A DNA stretch of 64,000 nucleotides from Gemmatimonadota bacterium (GTDB taxonomy: Bacteria > Gemmatimonadota > Gemmatimonadetes > Longimicrobiales > Gaopeijiaceae), in assembly GCA_022825135.1 (NCBI GenBank), contig JAJDYN010000016.1, positions 122,281 to 186,280 on the forward strand, written 5' to 3'. This document shows positions 46,028 through 55,600 of the stretch, piece after piece. The notes beneath the pieces are model-generated. The model had not been told where the DNA came from. It saw only the letters and a list, made by a program, of their open reading frames with translations, and did no database searches. Both the position numbers and the translations under genes were made by a program. Numbering within the stretch: position 1 is the stretch's first letter; the number at the start of each line of letters is the position of its first letter.

Positions 46028-46060
46028 GGAAATTACAATAATCCGACGGGGTTTCCAACG
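46028..46060. promoter_or_regulatory. AT-rich promoter core between divergent genes
   Basis: The 165-204-bp gap between the DksA-like (minus) and YggX-like (plus) genes holds one AT-rich patch. Plus strand TACAAT (46034-46039) and minus strand TGTAAT (46032-46037) are each 5/6 to TATAAT. A minus-strand TTGG lies 16-17 bp upstream of the latter. Either or both genes could start here. Confidence 0.35.
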
Positions 46061-46153
46061 TGCCGGGCGTTCCTGATCCGGACGCTGCCGTCGGCTGGCG
46101 CGTCTCCCTCACACATGAGCCCCGGGCTCTCCGCCCCCCAAACGACGAGTTCT

Positions 46154-46432
46154 GTGGACACGATCGACTGTAGACGCTGCGGCAGGGAGTCGGCGTCGCT
46201 GGAGAAAGCCCCATTCCGCACCGAGCTGGGCGAACGCCTGCTCCGCCGGATCTGCCGCCTTTGCTGGTCCGACTGGCTGCAGCACCAGACGCTGCTGATC
46301 AACCATTACGGGCTGGACCCGCGCGAAGCCAGCTCGAAGAAATTCCTCTACGAGCAGATCGAGGAGGTGCTGCTCGGCGACGGCGAGGCCGAGCAGGTGG
46401 ACACTTCCCGGAAGGGCGAAATCGGCTGGTGA
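46154..46432 (+). CDS. YggX-like Fe(2+)-trafficking protein with two CxxC motifs (GTG start)
   Basis: 92 residues. The ERLLRRICRLCWSDWLQHQTLLINHYGLDPREASSKKFL core aligns with YggX ([26 protein letters not shown]), which protects FeS proteins and traffics iron. Here C6, C9, C34 and C37 form two CxxC pairs, where E. coli YggX has one Cys. I prefer GTG at 46154 because YggX starts five to six residues before its Cys; an ATG at 46115 would add 13 residues. Convergent with rocD. Confidence 0.75.
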   Translation: MDTIDCRRCGRESASLEKAPFRTELGERLLRRICRLCWSDWLQHQTLLINHYGLDPREASSKKFLYEQIEEVLLGDGEAEQVDTSRKGEIGW

Positions 46433-46478
46433 GCGGGTGGGGGCAGTGCGCCGCACGCGCCGCGCAGCCGGATCCGGT

Positions 46479-47699
46479 TCAGGTCGAGAGCACCGCCTCC
46501 ACCTGAGCCAGAGCCTCCTCGAGTGCTTCCCGCCCGATCACCAGGGGGGGCGCGAAGCGAATGACCTGCTGGTGCGTCTCCTTGGCCAGGATGCCCCTGT
46601 GCCAAAGGGCTTCGCAGAAGGGCCGGGCCGGACCCGAAGACTTCCTGATGACCAGGCCGATCATCAACCCGCGGCCCCGCACTTCTTCGACGTGCGGCGA
46701 GTCGATGGCGCGCAGCCGTTGCATGAACCATTCGCCCAGCCGGGCCGAACGCTCGACCAGCCCTTCCTCGACGATCACCTCGAGCGATGCGCGCGCGACC
46801 GCGGCCGCCAGTGGATTGCCCCCGAAGGTGGAGCCGTGGTCGCCGGGCCGGAAAACGTCCATGAACTCCGAGTCCGCGATCGCCGCCGAGACCGGGTAGA
46901 CGCCGCCCCCCAGGGCCTTGCCCAGGATGAGCACGTCCGGGCGCACGTCCTCCCAGTCGCAGCACAGGAGTCGTCCGGTTCGCCCCAGCCCGGTCTGGAT
47001 CTCGTCGGCGATCAGGGCCACCCGATGCCGTGAGCAGAGGTCGCGAGCCGCGCGCAGGTAGCCGTCCGGCGGCACGATGACCCCTCCCTCGCCCTGAATG
47101 GGCTCCACCATGAACCCCGCGGTACGCTCGCTGATGGCGTCGCGCAGGGCGTCGATGTCCCCGTAGGGGATCCTGCGGAAGCCGGGCGTGAACGGGCCGA
47201 AGCCTCGCCGGTACTCGAACTCGGAGGAAAAGCCCACGATGGTGGTGGTTCTGCCGTGGAAGTTGTTGTCGCAGACGATGATCTCCGCCCTGTCGGCCGG
47301 GATCCCCTTCACCTGGTAGCCCCACTTCCGGACCATCTTGATCGCGGTCTCCACGCCTTCCGCGCCGGTGTTCATGAGCAGTACGCGCTCGAAGCCGGTG
47401 AGCTCGCACAGCTCGCGCTGGAACGGGCCCATCTGGTCGTTGTGGAACGCGCGCGAGGTGAGGGTCAGGCGCCGCATCTGATCGCGCGCGGCGCCGATGA
47501 TGCGCGGGTGCCGGTGCCCCTGGTTGAGCGCGGAGTATGCGCTCAGCATGTCCAGATAGCGTCGCCCCTCCACATCCCAGACCCAGACGCCCTCGCCCCG
47601 TTCGAGCACGACCGGGAGCGGATGGTAGTGGTGGGCGCCGAATCGGTCGGCTTCATCGAGGTAGGATGACGTGATCGCCTGCGTTGCCGTGTCTTGCAT
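46479..47699 (-). CDS. rocD: Ornithine aminotransferase
   Basis: PLP enzyme converting ornithine and 2-oxoglutarate to glutamate-semialdehyde and glutamate. LDMLSAYSALNQGHRHP is the RocD signature. PLP is held by D232 (ADEIQTGLGRTG) and K261 (ILGKALGGG). Length is 406. It follows the nitrilase by 37 bp, so the pair may be an operon in nitrogen metabolism. Confidence 0.9.
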   Translation of the reverse strand: MQDTATQAITSSYLDEADRFGAHHYHPLPVVLERGEGVWVWDVEGRRYLDMLSAYSALNQGHRHPRIIGAARDQMRRLTLTSRAFHNDQMGPFQRELCELTGFERVLLMNTGAEGVETAIKMVRKWGYQVKGIPADRAEIIVCDNNFHGRTTTIVGFSSEFEYRRGFGPFTPGFRRIPYGDIDALRDAISERTAGFMVEPIQGEGGVIVPPDGYLRAARDLCSRHRVALIADEIQTGLGRTGRLLCCDWEDVRPDVLILGKALGGGVYPVSAAIADSEFMDVFRPGDHGSTFGGNPLAAAVARASLEVIVEEGLVERSARLGEWFMQRLRAIDSPHVEEVRGRGLMIGLVIRKSSGPARPFCEALWHRGILAKETHQQVIRFAPPLVIGREALEEALAQVEAVLST

Positions 47700-47736
47700 G
47701 GTGTCGGCCTCCCGACGCGCGTCCCGCGGGGTCGCG

Positions 47737-48708
47737 TCAGCTTGTCGATGCGGAGCCGCCGCGAAAGGTCACCGGCGGAAACGGGTTCTCGTTGACTTTG
47801 AGCTGAAAGACATCGGGGCGGGCGTAGTGGCCCACCACGTCGAAGTCGAACTTCCCGCGCGTAACCGCGTCGGGATCCAGGCGGGCGAATAGAATCCCCT
47901 CCTGGTCCCAGAGGGGTCCCGCCAGGCACGCCCCGGACGGGGAATAGATCGCGCTTCCGCCGGCGCACAGGCGTTCCGGCCAGCCCTCGAGCTCGCCGGC
48001 GATTTCGAGGTCGGCCGGGTACTGCGCGCGGGTCGCGTACTGGTTGCAGCCGAGGACGAAGCACCTTCCCTCGAGGGCGATGTGACGGAGCGTGGCCTGC
48101 CAGCGCTCGCGCCCGTCGGCAGTGGGGGCGAGATAGATCTCCACGCCCTTCGCGTACATCGCCGTGCGGGCCAGCGGCATGTAGTTCTCCCAGCAGATGA
48201 GGCCGCCGACCCGGCCGAGGGGCGTGTCCACAACCGTGAGCGTGCTCCCGTCGCCCTCACCCCAGATGAAGCGCTCGGCCGCTGTGGGCTTGAGCTTTCG
48301 ATGCTTGCCCAGAAGCGCCCCGTCGGGGCCGAAGTAGAGAAGCGTGCAGAAGAGCGTGCCGCCGCTGTAGTCGGCATCCCGCTCCACGACCCCGACGGCC
48401 AGGTAGACGCCGTGCGCCGCCGCGGCTTCGCCGATGCGTTCGGTGGCCGGCCCCGGGACTTCGACCGCCCCCTTCAGGTATCGGTCCCATGTCCTGCGGC
48501 CTGCCGGCGAGCGTCCGCCCACCGATGTGCCGAACGCGAGGCCCCAGGGATACCCGCCCACATAGGCTTCCGGGAAGAGAACCAGCTGGGCTCCCCCGGC
48601 GGCGGCCTCGGCGGTGAGCGCGTGCACCTTCCCGATCGCCGCCTCCAGGTCGAAGGGGACCCCCGCCCCCTGCACCACCGCGACCCCGATGCCCTCGTTG
48701 TCGTTCAT
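47737..48708 (-). CDS. Nitrilase-family carbon-nitrogen hydrolase
   Basis: 323 residues of the nitrilase branch. The catalytic triad is E47 (LVLFPEAYVGG), K138 (GKHRKLKPT) and C172 (GLICWENYMPL). The CWENYMP signature favours true nitrilases (nitrile to acid plus ammonia) over amidases. The substrate is not predictable. The ATG is at 48708. Confidence 0.85.
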   Translation of the reverse strand: MNDNEGIGVAVVQGAGVPFDLEAAIGKVHALTAEAAAGGAQLVLFPEAYVGGYPWGLAFGTSVGGRSPAGRRTWDRYLKGAVEVPGPATERIGEAAAAHGVYLAVGVVERDADYSGGTLFCTLLYFGPDGALLGKHRKLKPTAAERFIWGEGDGSTLTVVDTPLGRVGGLICWENYMPLARTAMYAKGVEIYLAPTADGRERWQATLRHIALEGRCFVLGCNQYATRAQYPADLEIAGELEGWPERLCAGGSAIYSPSGACLAGPLWDQEGILFARLDPDAVTRGKFDFDVVGHYARPDVFQLKVNENPFPPVTFRGGSASTS

Positions 48709-48847
48709 CTGCGTCCTCGTCCAGTGCGTCGGTTCGGAAGACTACCGGGAACACCTCCGGCGCGATCGGGTTCGTGGCAATGGCTTCCGCCTCTGCGTGG
48801 AATAATGCATCAAGGATATGCTTCGCGCGACAGGGCCAGGCGCCGCG

Positions 48848-49780
48848 TCAGCCTCCTCGGTACGCGATCTCCGCAACCACTTCGCCCACGATCTCCAGCG
48901 TTGCCGGGCTCACGTTGGCGGCGACGTCGTTCGGGGTGTGCCAGAGCGAGTTTCCCGGCCCGTACTCGAAGTCGATGATGTTGACGGTCGGGATCCCGGC
49001 TTCGTTCAGCGGCACGTGGTCGTCCTGGATGGGAGGACGCACGGTCATGGGAAAGAGGCGGCCGTATCCCAGCTCGCGCGCGATGCCCCAGACGCGTTGC
49101 ACCACGCGGGGCGCGTAGCGGGAGGAGTACCCTTCCACGGGGAAGCCGGGATCGCGGTCCCCGACCATGTCGAGGAGGACGGCATAGCGCGGCTGGCCGC
49201 CGAGGGGCTGCCCGGCATAGCGCTCGGAGCCGATGAACATGTCCGCGGTGGTGGGGCCGTAGTCCTCGCCGTCGACCATGAGCAGATCGACGCCGACGGG
49301 CGGCGGCTGAACCGAAAAGAGCTCGCTCAGCGCCAGGAGCACGGCCACCCCGGAAGCGCCGTCGTTGGCCCCCGGGACGGGCGTGTCGCGCTCCTCCGCA
49401 TCGGTGCTCTGGTCGGAGATGGGCCGGGTGTCCCAGTGGGCCAGGAAGAGCAGCCGGTCGGGGTCGGCGGCGTTGAAGCGGGCGAGGACGTTGGCCAGCG
49501 GCAGGGTGTCGCCGGCGGTGGTGGTGTAACGGAAGCGGTCGACGATCACGGTATCGGCGTGGGCCGCCAGCAGCTCTACCATCCAATCCAGTTGCGCCGC
49601 ATGACCCGCCGTGCCCGGCACCCGGGGCCCGAACGCGAGCTGTGCCTCGACCAGTTCGAAGGCGCGCCCGCCCGGGAAGGCCGGGCGTTCGACTCGCTGC
49701 GCAGGCTCGCTACTCCGCTCCCCTCCGCAGGCCAGCGCTGCCGCAAGCAGAAACGCCGAGTACCCGGAGAGGCGCGTCAT
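48848..49780 (-). CDS. M28 family lipoprotein, glutaminyl-cyclase-like
   Basis: 310 residues with a lipobox (LLAAALAC, Cys18), so membrane-anchored outside the cytoplasm. Metal ligands are H115 (AHWDTRP), D140 (GANDGASG), E172 (DGEDYG), D204 (LLDMVGD) and a C-terminal His (LWHTPND). VGDRDPGFPVEGYS and IQDDHVPLNEAGIPTVNII resemble glutaminyl-peptide cyclotransferases more than standard M28 aminopeptidases. It could be either. It is directly downstream of nrdJ. Confidence 0.82.
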   Translation of the reverse strand: MTRLSGYSAFLLAAALACGGERSSEPAQRVERPAFPGGRAFELVEAQLAFGPRVPGTAGHAAQLDWMVELLAAHADTVIVDRFRYTTTAGDTLPLANVLARFNAADPDRLLFLAHWDTRPISDQSTDAEERDTPVPGANDGASGVAVLLALSELFSVQPPPVGVDLLMVDGEDYGPTTADMFIGSERYAGQPLGGQPRYAVLLDMVGDRDPGFPVEGYSSRYAPRVVQRVWGIARELGYGRLFPMTVRPPIQDDHVPLNEAGIPTVNIIDFEYGPGNSLWHTPNDVAANVSPATLEIVGEVVAEIAYRGG

Positions 49781-49801
49781 GCAGACATCCCGGCCGTCGG
49801 C

Positions 49802-52342
49802 TCAACTGCACTCGCTGAAGCCGCACACGTGGCACTTCACGCACCCCTCCTCGAAGGAGAGCTGACCGGTGCCGCAGTCCGGACAGCTGCCCAGATAGCC
49901 CGACCTGGAGGAGCCGCTGTCCGAAGACGCCAGGCTCGGGGAGGCCGCACCCGCGGCGGACGTCACGGGGGCGGTGAGGATGAGTTCTCCCTGGACGCCA
50001 TCCTTTTCCTGCAGGTAGTACTCGATCGCCTGGCCGATGGCGTCGGGGGCGGAAAGGACCTTGCGGAGCCCGAACCCGACCGCGCGGTCGCAGGAGATGC
50101 CGCGAAGCTGATCGCGCACCGCCGTGATGGGAATCCCCGACCGCAGCGCGAGGGAGATCAGCCGCCCGATCGCCTCCGCGTCCGCCATGGCGGCGCCGCC
50201 CGCCTTGCCAAGCGTGCAGAAGACCTCGAAGGGCCGTCCGGTTTCGTCTTCGTTGATGGTGACGTAGAGGTCGCCGAGCGGACAGTCCATCTTCACGGTG
50301 CGCCCCTTCAGCAGCGCCGGGCGCTTGCGCTTGTGGCGGCCCGCGCCGGCCAGGAGGTCGCGGTTCCGGTCGCGCTGCTGGTACTTTTCGATCTCGCCAC
50401 GCAGCCGGTGACATTCCTCGCGCACATCCGCGAGCTCCTGCTCGATGTCGCCGGTCGATGGCGCCTCTTCGCCGATCGTTTCCGGCTCCTTCCCGGTCTT
50501 GCCGGTCGAGAGCACCTGCATGGGCCGGGACCCGTCGCGGTACACGGTCACGCCCTTGCACCCCAGTGAGAAGGCCAGCTCGTAGATCTCGCGGACGTCC
50601 TCCGGCGTCGCCTCATGGGGAAAGTTCGTGGTCTTGGATATGGCGGCGTCGGTGTACTTCTGGAAGGCCGCCTGCATGCGCACGTGCCACTCCGGGGTGA
50701 TGTCGTGCGCGGTCACGAACACCCGCTGTACTTCCTCGGGCACCTCCTCGTGGTGGATGTGGCCGCTCTCAGCCACCCGCTCCATGAGCTCCTCCGAATA
50801 CCAGCCGCCCTCCCTTGCGATGCGCACGAAGTCCTCGTTGACGTCCGGCATCAGCACGCCGGCCTGGTTGCGCATGAAGGCCACGGCGAACAGGGGTTCG
50901 ATGCCGCCCGAGCAGCCGGCGAAGATCGAGATCGTGCCCGTCGGGGCGACCGTGTCGAGGTTGCAGTTGCGCAGCGGACGCATCGGGCGAATGCGGCTGC
51001 CATCGGGGCGGCGGGCGCAGCTGTCGTCCGGACCCCAGATGGACTCGGCCCAGGCCGGGAACACGCCCCGGCTCCCCGCCAGCTTCGCGGACGCGACCTT
51101 GGCTTCCTCGTCGATGAAGCGCATGACGGCCTCGGCGAGCCTCACGGCAGCGTGGGAGTTGTACGGGATTCCCAGCCGCACCAGCATGTCCGCCCAGCCC
51201 ATCACACCCAGCCCGATGCGCCGTATGTTCTCCGCCAGCTCGGTGATCTGCGGCAGCGGATAGCGGTTGGCGTCGATCACGTTGTCCAGGAAGTGCACGG
51301 ACAGGTGGACGACCCGGCGGAGCCCCTCCCAGTCGATTGCATCCTGCGGATCTGCGCCCCAGGAGAACCCTTCGCGCACGAACGGGCCGAGGTTGAGGCT
51401 CCCCAGGTTGCACACGTCGTACGGCAGGAGCGGCTGCTCTCCGCACGGATTGGTGGCCTCGTACTCGCCCAGCTTCGGCACCGGGTTGAATTCGTTGGCC
51501 CGGTCGATGAAGAAGACGCCCGGCTCGCCGGTCTTCCACGCGCCCTCGACGATCATGTCGAAGATCTCGCTCGCGTTCTCGCGACCCGTGATGTCGCCGG
51601 TGCGCGGGCTGACGAGGTCGTAGTCCTCGCCGTTCGCAACCGCCTGCATGAACGCGTCGGTGATGGCGACCGAGATGTTGAAGTTGGTGATCTGGGAGGT
51701 GTCGTCCTTGCAGGTGATGAAGGCGCGGATGTCGGGATGGTCCACCCGCAGGATGCCCATGTTTGCACCCCGCCGCGTTCCGCCCTGCTTCACGACCTCG
51801 GTGGAGGAGTCGTAGAGACGCATGAAGGACACCGGGCCCGAGGCCACCCCCATGGTGGAGCGCACCGTGTCGCCCTCGGTGCGCAGGCGCGAGAAGGAGA
51901 ACCCCGTGCCCCCTCCCGACTGGTGGACCAGCGCCATGCTCTTGAGCGTGTCGTAGATGCCGCATTCGCCGTTGGAGAGGGCATCGTCGACGGGAAGCAC
52001 GAAGCACGCGGAGAGCTGGCCGAGCGGCCGTCCCGCGTTCATCAGCGTGGGAGAGTTGGGCTCGAACGTGCCGGTCGCCATGAGGTCGTAGAACTGGCGC
52101 GCGACCTCGTCGATCGCCGCATCGGTCGCGCCGTGGCGGCGGTCCTCCTCGGCGACCACGCGCGCGACCCGCCAGAACATGGTCTCGGGCTCTTCGACGG
52201 GCTCGCCCTTCTCGTTCTTCTTGAGATAGCGGAGGCCGAGAACGATGCGGGCGTTCTCCGTGAGCGTCGCGCGCGGGAGGTCGGCGGGCGGCACGTCGTG
52301 CGCGGGCAGGGCGTCTGGAGATGCGGGTCGTGGGGCGGCCAT
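49802..52342 (-). CDS. nrdJ: Adenosylcobalamin-dependent (class II) ribonucleotide reductase
   Basis: Makes deoxyribonucleotides using a B12 radical, without oxygen. The substrate loops LSACFVLPVDD and NPCGEQPLLPYDVCNLGSLNL hold the redox and radical Cys residues. NFNISVAITDAFM and LDTVAPTGTISIFAGCSGGIEPLFA are typical. The C-terminus has a TSCPD-type domain (MDCPLGDLYVTIN...LISLALRSGI) and a zinc-ribbon tail with CPDCGTGQ and CVKCHVCG. I use the ATG at 52340-52342 (846 residues). No class I nrdAB is in the window. Confidence 0.95.
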   Translation of the reverse strand: MAAPRPASPDALPAHDVPPADLPRATLTENARIVLGLRYLKKNEKGEPVEEPETMFWRVARVVAEEDRRHGATDAAIDEVARQFYDLMATGTFEPNSPTLMNAGRPLGQLSACFVLPVDDALSNGECGIYDTLKSMALVHQSGGGTGFSFSRLRTEGDTVRSTMGVASGPVSFMRLYDSSTEVVKQGGTRRGANMGILRVDHPDIRAFITCKDDTSQITNFNISVAITDAFMQAVANGEDYDLVSPRTGDITGRENASEIFDMIVEGAWKTGEPGVFFIDRANEFNPVPKLGEYEATNPCGEQPLLPYDVCNLGSLNLGPFVREGFSWGADPQDAIDWEGLRRVVHLSVHFLDNVIDANRYPLPQITELAENIRRIGLGVMGWADMLVRLGIPYNSHAAVRLAEAVMRFIDEEAKVASAKLAGSRGVFPAWAESIWGPDDSCARRPDGSRIRPMRPLRNCNLDTVAPTGTISIFAGCSGGIEPLFAVAFMRNQAGVLMPDVNEDFVRIAREGGWYSEELMERVAESGHIHHEEVPEEVQRVFVTAHDITPEWHVRMQAAFQKYTDAAISKTTNFPHEATPEDVREIYELAFSLGCKGVTVYRDGSRPMQVLSTGKTGKEPETIGEEAPSTGDIEQELADVREECHRLRGEIEKYQQRDRNRDLLAGAGRHKRKRPALLKGRTVKMDCPLGDLYVTINEDETGRPFEVFCTLGKAGGAAMADAEAIGRLISLALRSGIPITAVRDQLRGISCDRAVGFGLRKVLSAPDAIGQAIEYYLQEKDGVQGELILTAPVTSAAGAASPSLASSDSGSSRSGYLGSCPDCGTGQLSFEEGCVKCHVCGFSECS

Positions 52343-52674
52343 GCTGTTTTCCGTTTGCGGGCGAGATGTGGAAAAACGAGTGGAAACAGCCCCCACCTCT
52401 GTGCAAAACAAACAGAAAGCACGCCAGCCAAGGTGTGGGCTTGTTGAAATCACTCGACACCCCGAAAACCACCGCATCTAGTGGCATCGCGGTCTTCGGG
52501 GCGCCGTATGTCGGGTGTGCCTACACCATACGCACCCTGATCGCCGAATGTCAAGCACGAGAACTGTTCTCGCGCCAGCGTCCCGGACGGACCACGAATC
52601 GGGTGTTTGCCGCGGCCGTTCCGTTCCGCTCTCCGGCCAGGCGGAGACCGGCCCCTTGCCGGGCGTTCTGCCTG
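52343..52674. other. 332-bp gap: nrdJ leader and promoter
   Basis: No gene is seen. On the minus strand it holds a promoter (52525-52554) and a leader of about 180 nt to the nrdJ ATG. The leader has two TTTCCAC copies 12 bp apart (52368-52374 and 52380-52386). A 6-bp hairpin (TCTCCG/CGGAGA, 52630-52647) follows the stop of the upstream gene. I found no convincing NrdR box or B12 riboswitch. Confidence 0.6.
52525..52554 (-). promoter_or_regulatory. Candidate nrdJ promoter
   Basis: TTGACA (52549-52554, minus strand) is followed after 18 bp by TATGGT (52525-52530). It is the only strong match in the gap upstream of nrdJ. The GTGTAGGCACAC just downstream is a partial palindrome that could be an operator. 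Inferred. Confidence 0.5.
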
Positions 52675-55600
52675 CTAGAAAGCCGATCCCAGGCGAAGGT
52701 AAAGGCGTCCCGGGCGCACCCGGAGCCCTGCCCCGGGGGGATCGTCTTCAGCCCTGAGAGGAAAGGCCACGCCCACGCGCACGTCCGTGGAGAGGGTCCA
52801 GAACGGCAGCGCGTTCACGGTGACCTCGAGTCCGAAGGAAGCGAGGGCGGTCCGCTTCGGGCTCGCTGTGGGTTCGGCTTCGCCCTCCGGGCCCCAGGCG
52901 TTGCCCGCGTCTGCAAACAGGCTCGCGCCGGCGCGGTCGAAGTACAGGGGCCAGGCCCCCATGCCCCGGCGAATGAGTGAGAGCGGAAGACGGTATTCGG
53001 CGGACGCCGACCACGCGATGCGTCCGCGGCGGGAGGCGGAGGAATAGCCTCGTACCGGAAAGAGGAGCGGCGAGCCGCCGAAAAGCCCGAAGCCGGTGAT
53101 CCGCTCGCGGCTTCCGGCGGCATCTCCCACCTCGAAATGAAAACCGTCGGCGCCCGGTCCGCGCGCCACGCCGCCGCTCGCCCGCAGGGCCAGGACCTGC
53201 CGGGCGAATCCGAGGGTGCCGAGCGTCCGGTAGAGCGACAGGCGGCCGGTGAGCTCCTCGAAGCCCCTGTCGGCCACCCGGTCTCCGGCCAGTTCCTCCG
53301 GGAGATCGAGCACGCGCGCGATGCGACCCCGAACCGCCCCCGAGACGCCGTCCGAGAGGGTCATGGACATGGCATGGGAGCGCGACGTGTTGAATCCCAG
53401 AGTTGCGGACAACTCCCCGACCCGCCGGGTGAGACGGGTGAGCCGGAAGTCGGTGGAGGGTTCGAGGGTCGCGTCCAGGAGCTCGGAGGACACCCAGTTG
53501 TGGCTGGCCTCCAGGGTGAGGCCGACGCGGTTGCGGAAGCGCGCCCGCTGGAGGTCCACGCTCATCTGTACGCGCCGTTCCCTGTCCACCACGTAGAGGG
53601 TGTCCACGTCCCCGTTCTCGCGCTCTCCCAGGGTGAGGCCCGCGGGATCGAAGAGCTGGCCGGCCGAGACCGTCACCACCGGGTTCCCCAGCCCTCGGGC
53701 GGTGTAGCCGAAGCGGCCCTCCCCACGGCCCTTCTCCGGAATCAGGCGGCCCCAGGCCCAGAACCGGTGCCGGTCGACCAGGTCCCGGCCGGAAGTCGAG
53801 AAACCGAAGCCGTCGCCGATGACGTCCCGATCGCGGATCCTTCGCGGCGGCGCATAAAGCGGCTGCCAATAGGTCGGGAGGAGCGAGCGGAACGCCCGGT
53901 ACGGCCTGCTTTCGGCTTCGATCGCGGCCTGGAAGCGGTCGGGCGACCGATCGATGCGCGGCAGGAAGCGCGGGTCGTTCGAAAAGGGCTCGAACCACTC
54001 GCCCGGGGCGTAGGCGATGCGCTCGATGTCCCAGCCGTCATGGTGGTAGGCGGAGTAGTAGATCCACTCTCCCGCCGGGTCGATCGCCGGATGGGCGGCC
54101 CCGGTGAGCATGTTGGTGACCTGCCGGACCGCCCCCGGACGTCCATCGCCACCGATGGCGGCCGCGAAGAGGTTGGGGATGCCGGTGCGGTCCGAGGACC
54201 ACAGCAGGGTGCGGCCGTCGGGGGACCAGACGGGACTGGCGTCGACGGCGCGGTCGTCGGTCACCCTTGCGACCAGCCCGCCGGCGGTGTCGAGGATCAC
54301 GACATCGAAGAGGCCGCCGGATCGCCACTGGGATACGGCGATGCGGGCGCCGTCCGGCGACCAGCGCGGAAAGGCCCAGTGCACTGCGGGATCGGCGTCC
54401 GTCAACGGGCTGACCTCGCCGGTCGCCAGTTCCACCAGGACCAGCCTGTTGGTGCCGCCCCCCTCCTGCACCGCCACGACCCGGTCGCCGCTCGGATGCA
54501 CGTCCGGGAAGACCACCCGTCCACCCCGGGTGAGGCGGGTCACGCGGCCGTCCGCGTCGGCCCGGTAGAGATCGGAGTGCAGGCGGTAGCGGTCCGCCAG
54601 CTCGAACTGCGCGAAGATCATCCCGCCGTCGGGCGCCCACGAGAAGGTGGACAGCCCGTTGGTGCGGGTGAAGCGGCGATCCGCGCCGCCATCGAGGTCG
54701 CGCAGGCGGAGATGCGCGTCCGAGCGGCCGTCGGCGAGGGCGAAGGCGAGGCGCGCGCCGTCGGGCGAGACCTGCGGGTAGAGCGCCTGGCGCGCCCCGC
54801 GGGTGAGCGCTTCCCCGGTGGTGAGCGGCTGCCGGGCGGCGAGGGCGTCGGCGAGGGCGCGGTACCGGAAGGAGAGGGCCGCGCGCCACTCCTCCCACGC
54901 CTGCGAGAAGGAGATGCCGAAGGCCGAACGCGCCGCGGCGTCGATCCGGTACGGCACCAGCTGACCCGCGACCTCCTCCACAAGCTGCCGCATTCCCAGC
55001 GTGTCCGTGCGTGTCATCAGGTATTCGAAGAACTCGGAGCCGTAGACGTAGGGGCGAAGTCCGGCCGGCCACACCGGACTTCTGCCCGAGACCACGGAAA
55101 GCGGCTCCAGGCCGCCCTCCAGTACGCCGGTGCGCAGGACCATGTCCTGCCACGTGCCGTGGACGCGGCCCGCGTCGGTCAGCGTCGACTCGTACCAGGT
55201 GGCGATCCCCTCGGTCAGCCAGGTGGGGGTGGCGCGGCCGGGGAAGAAGGGCCAGGTGGCGGGGTAGCGGCCCAGCAGGGCGCGCAGGATGGCGCCGAGT
55301 CCGCCCGCGGGATCGAGGTGGAAGATGTGCACCAGCTCGTGCGTGACCACGAGCTCCATCCAGTCGTCGAAGTAGTTGAGCGAACCTCCGTCGGCGGGCG
55401 GGCGCGCGAAGATCGTGATGCGGTTGCCGGGAACCACGTTGGCGAACCCGTTGGAGTAGTCGGCGTGGTCGGTGAGGACGATGTCGATGGTGCCCGGCGG
55501 AGGGGCGCTGAAGGAGGAGGCCAGTTGCGTGTACGCCCGCTCGGCCCGGTCGGCCAGCCGGGTCGCGAGCGGATAGATGCCCTCGGGAAAGGTGATCCGG

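Noticed and set aside
52343..52548. Cobalamin riboswitch upstream of nrdJ
   Set aside because: I looked for the conserved B12-box core in the leader and did not see it; the leader is also short for that class.
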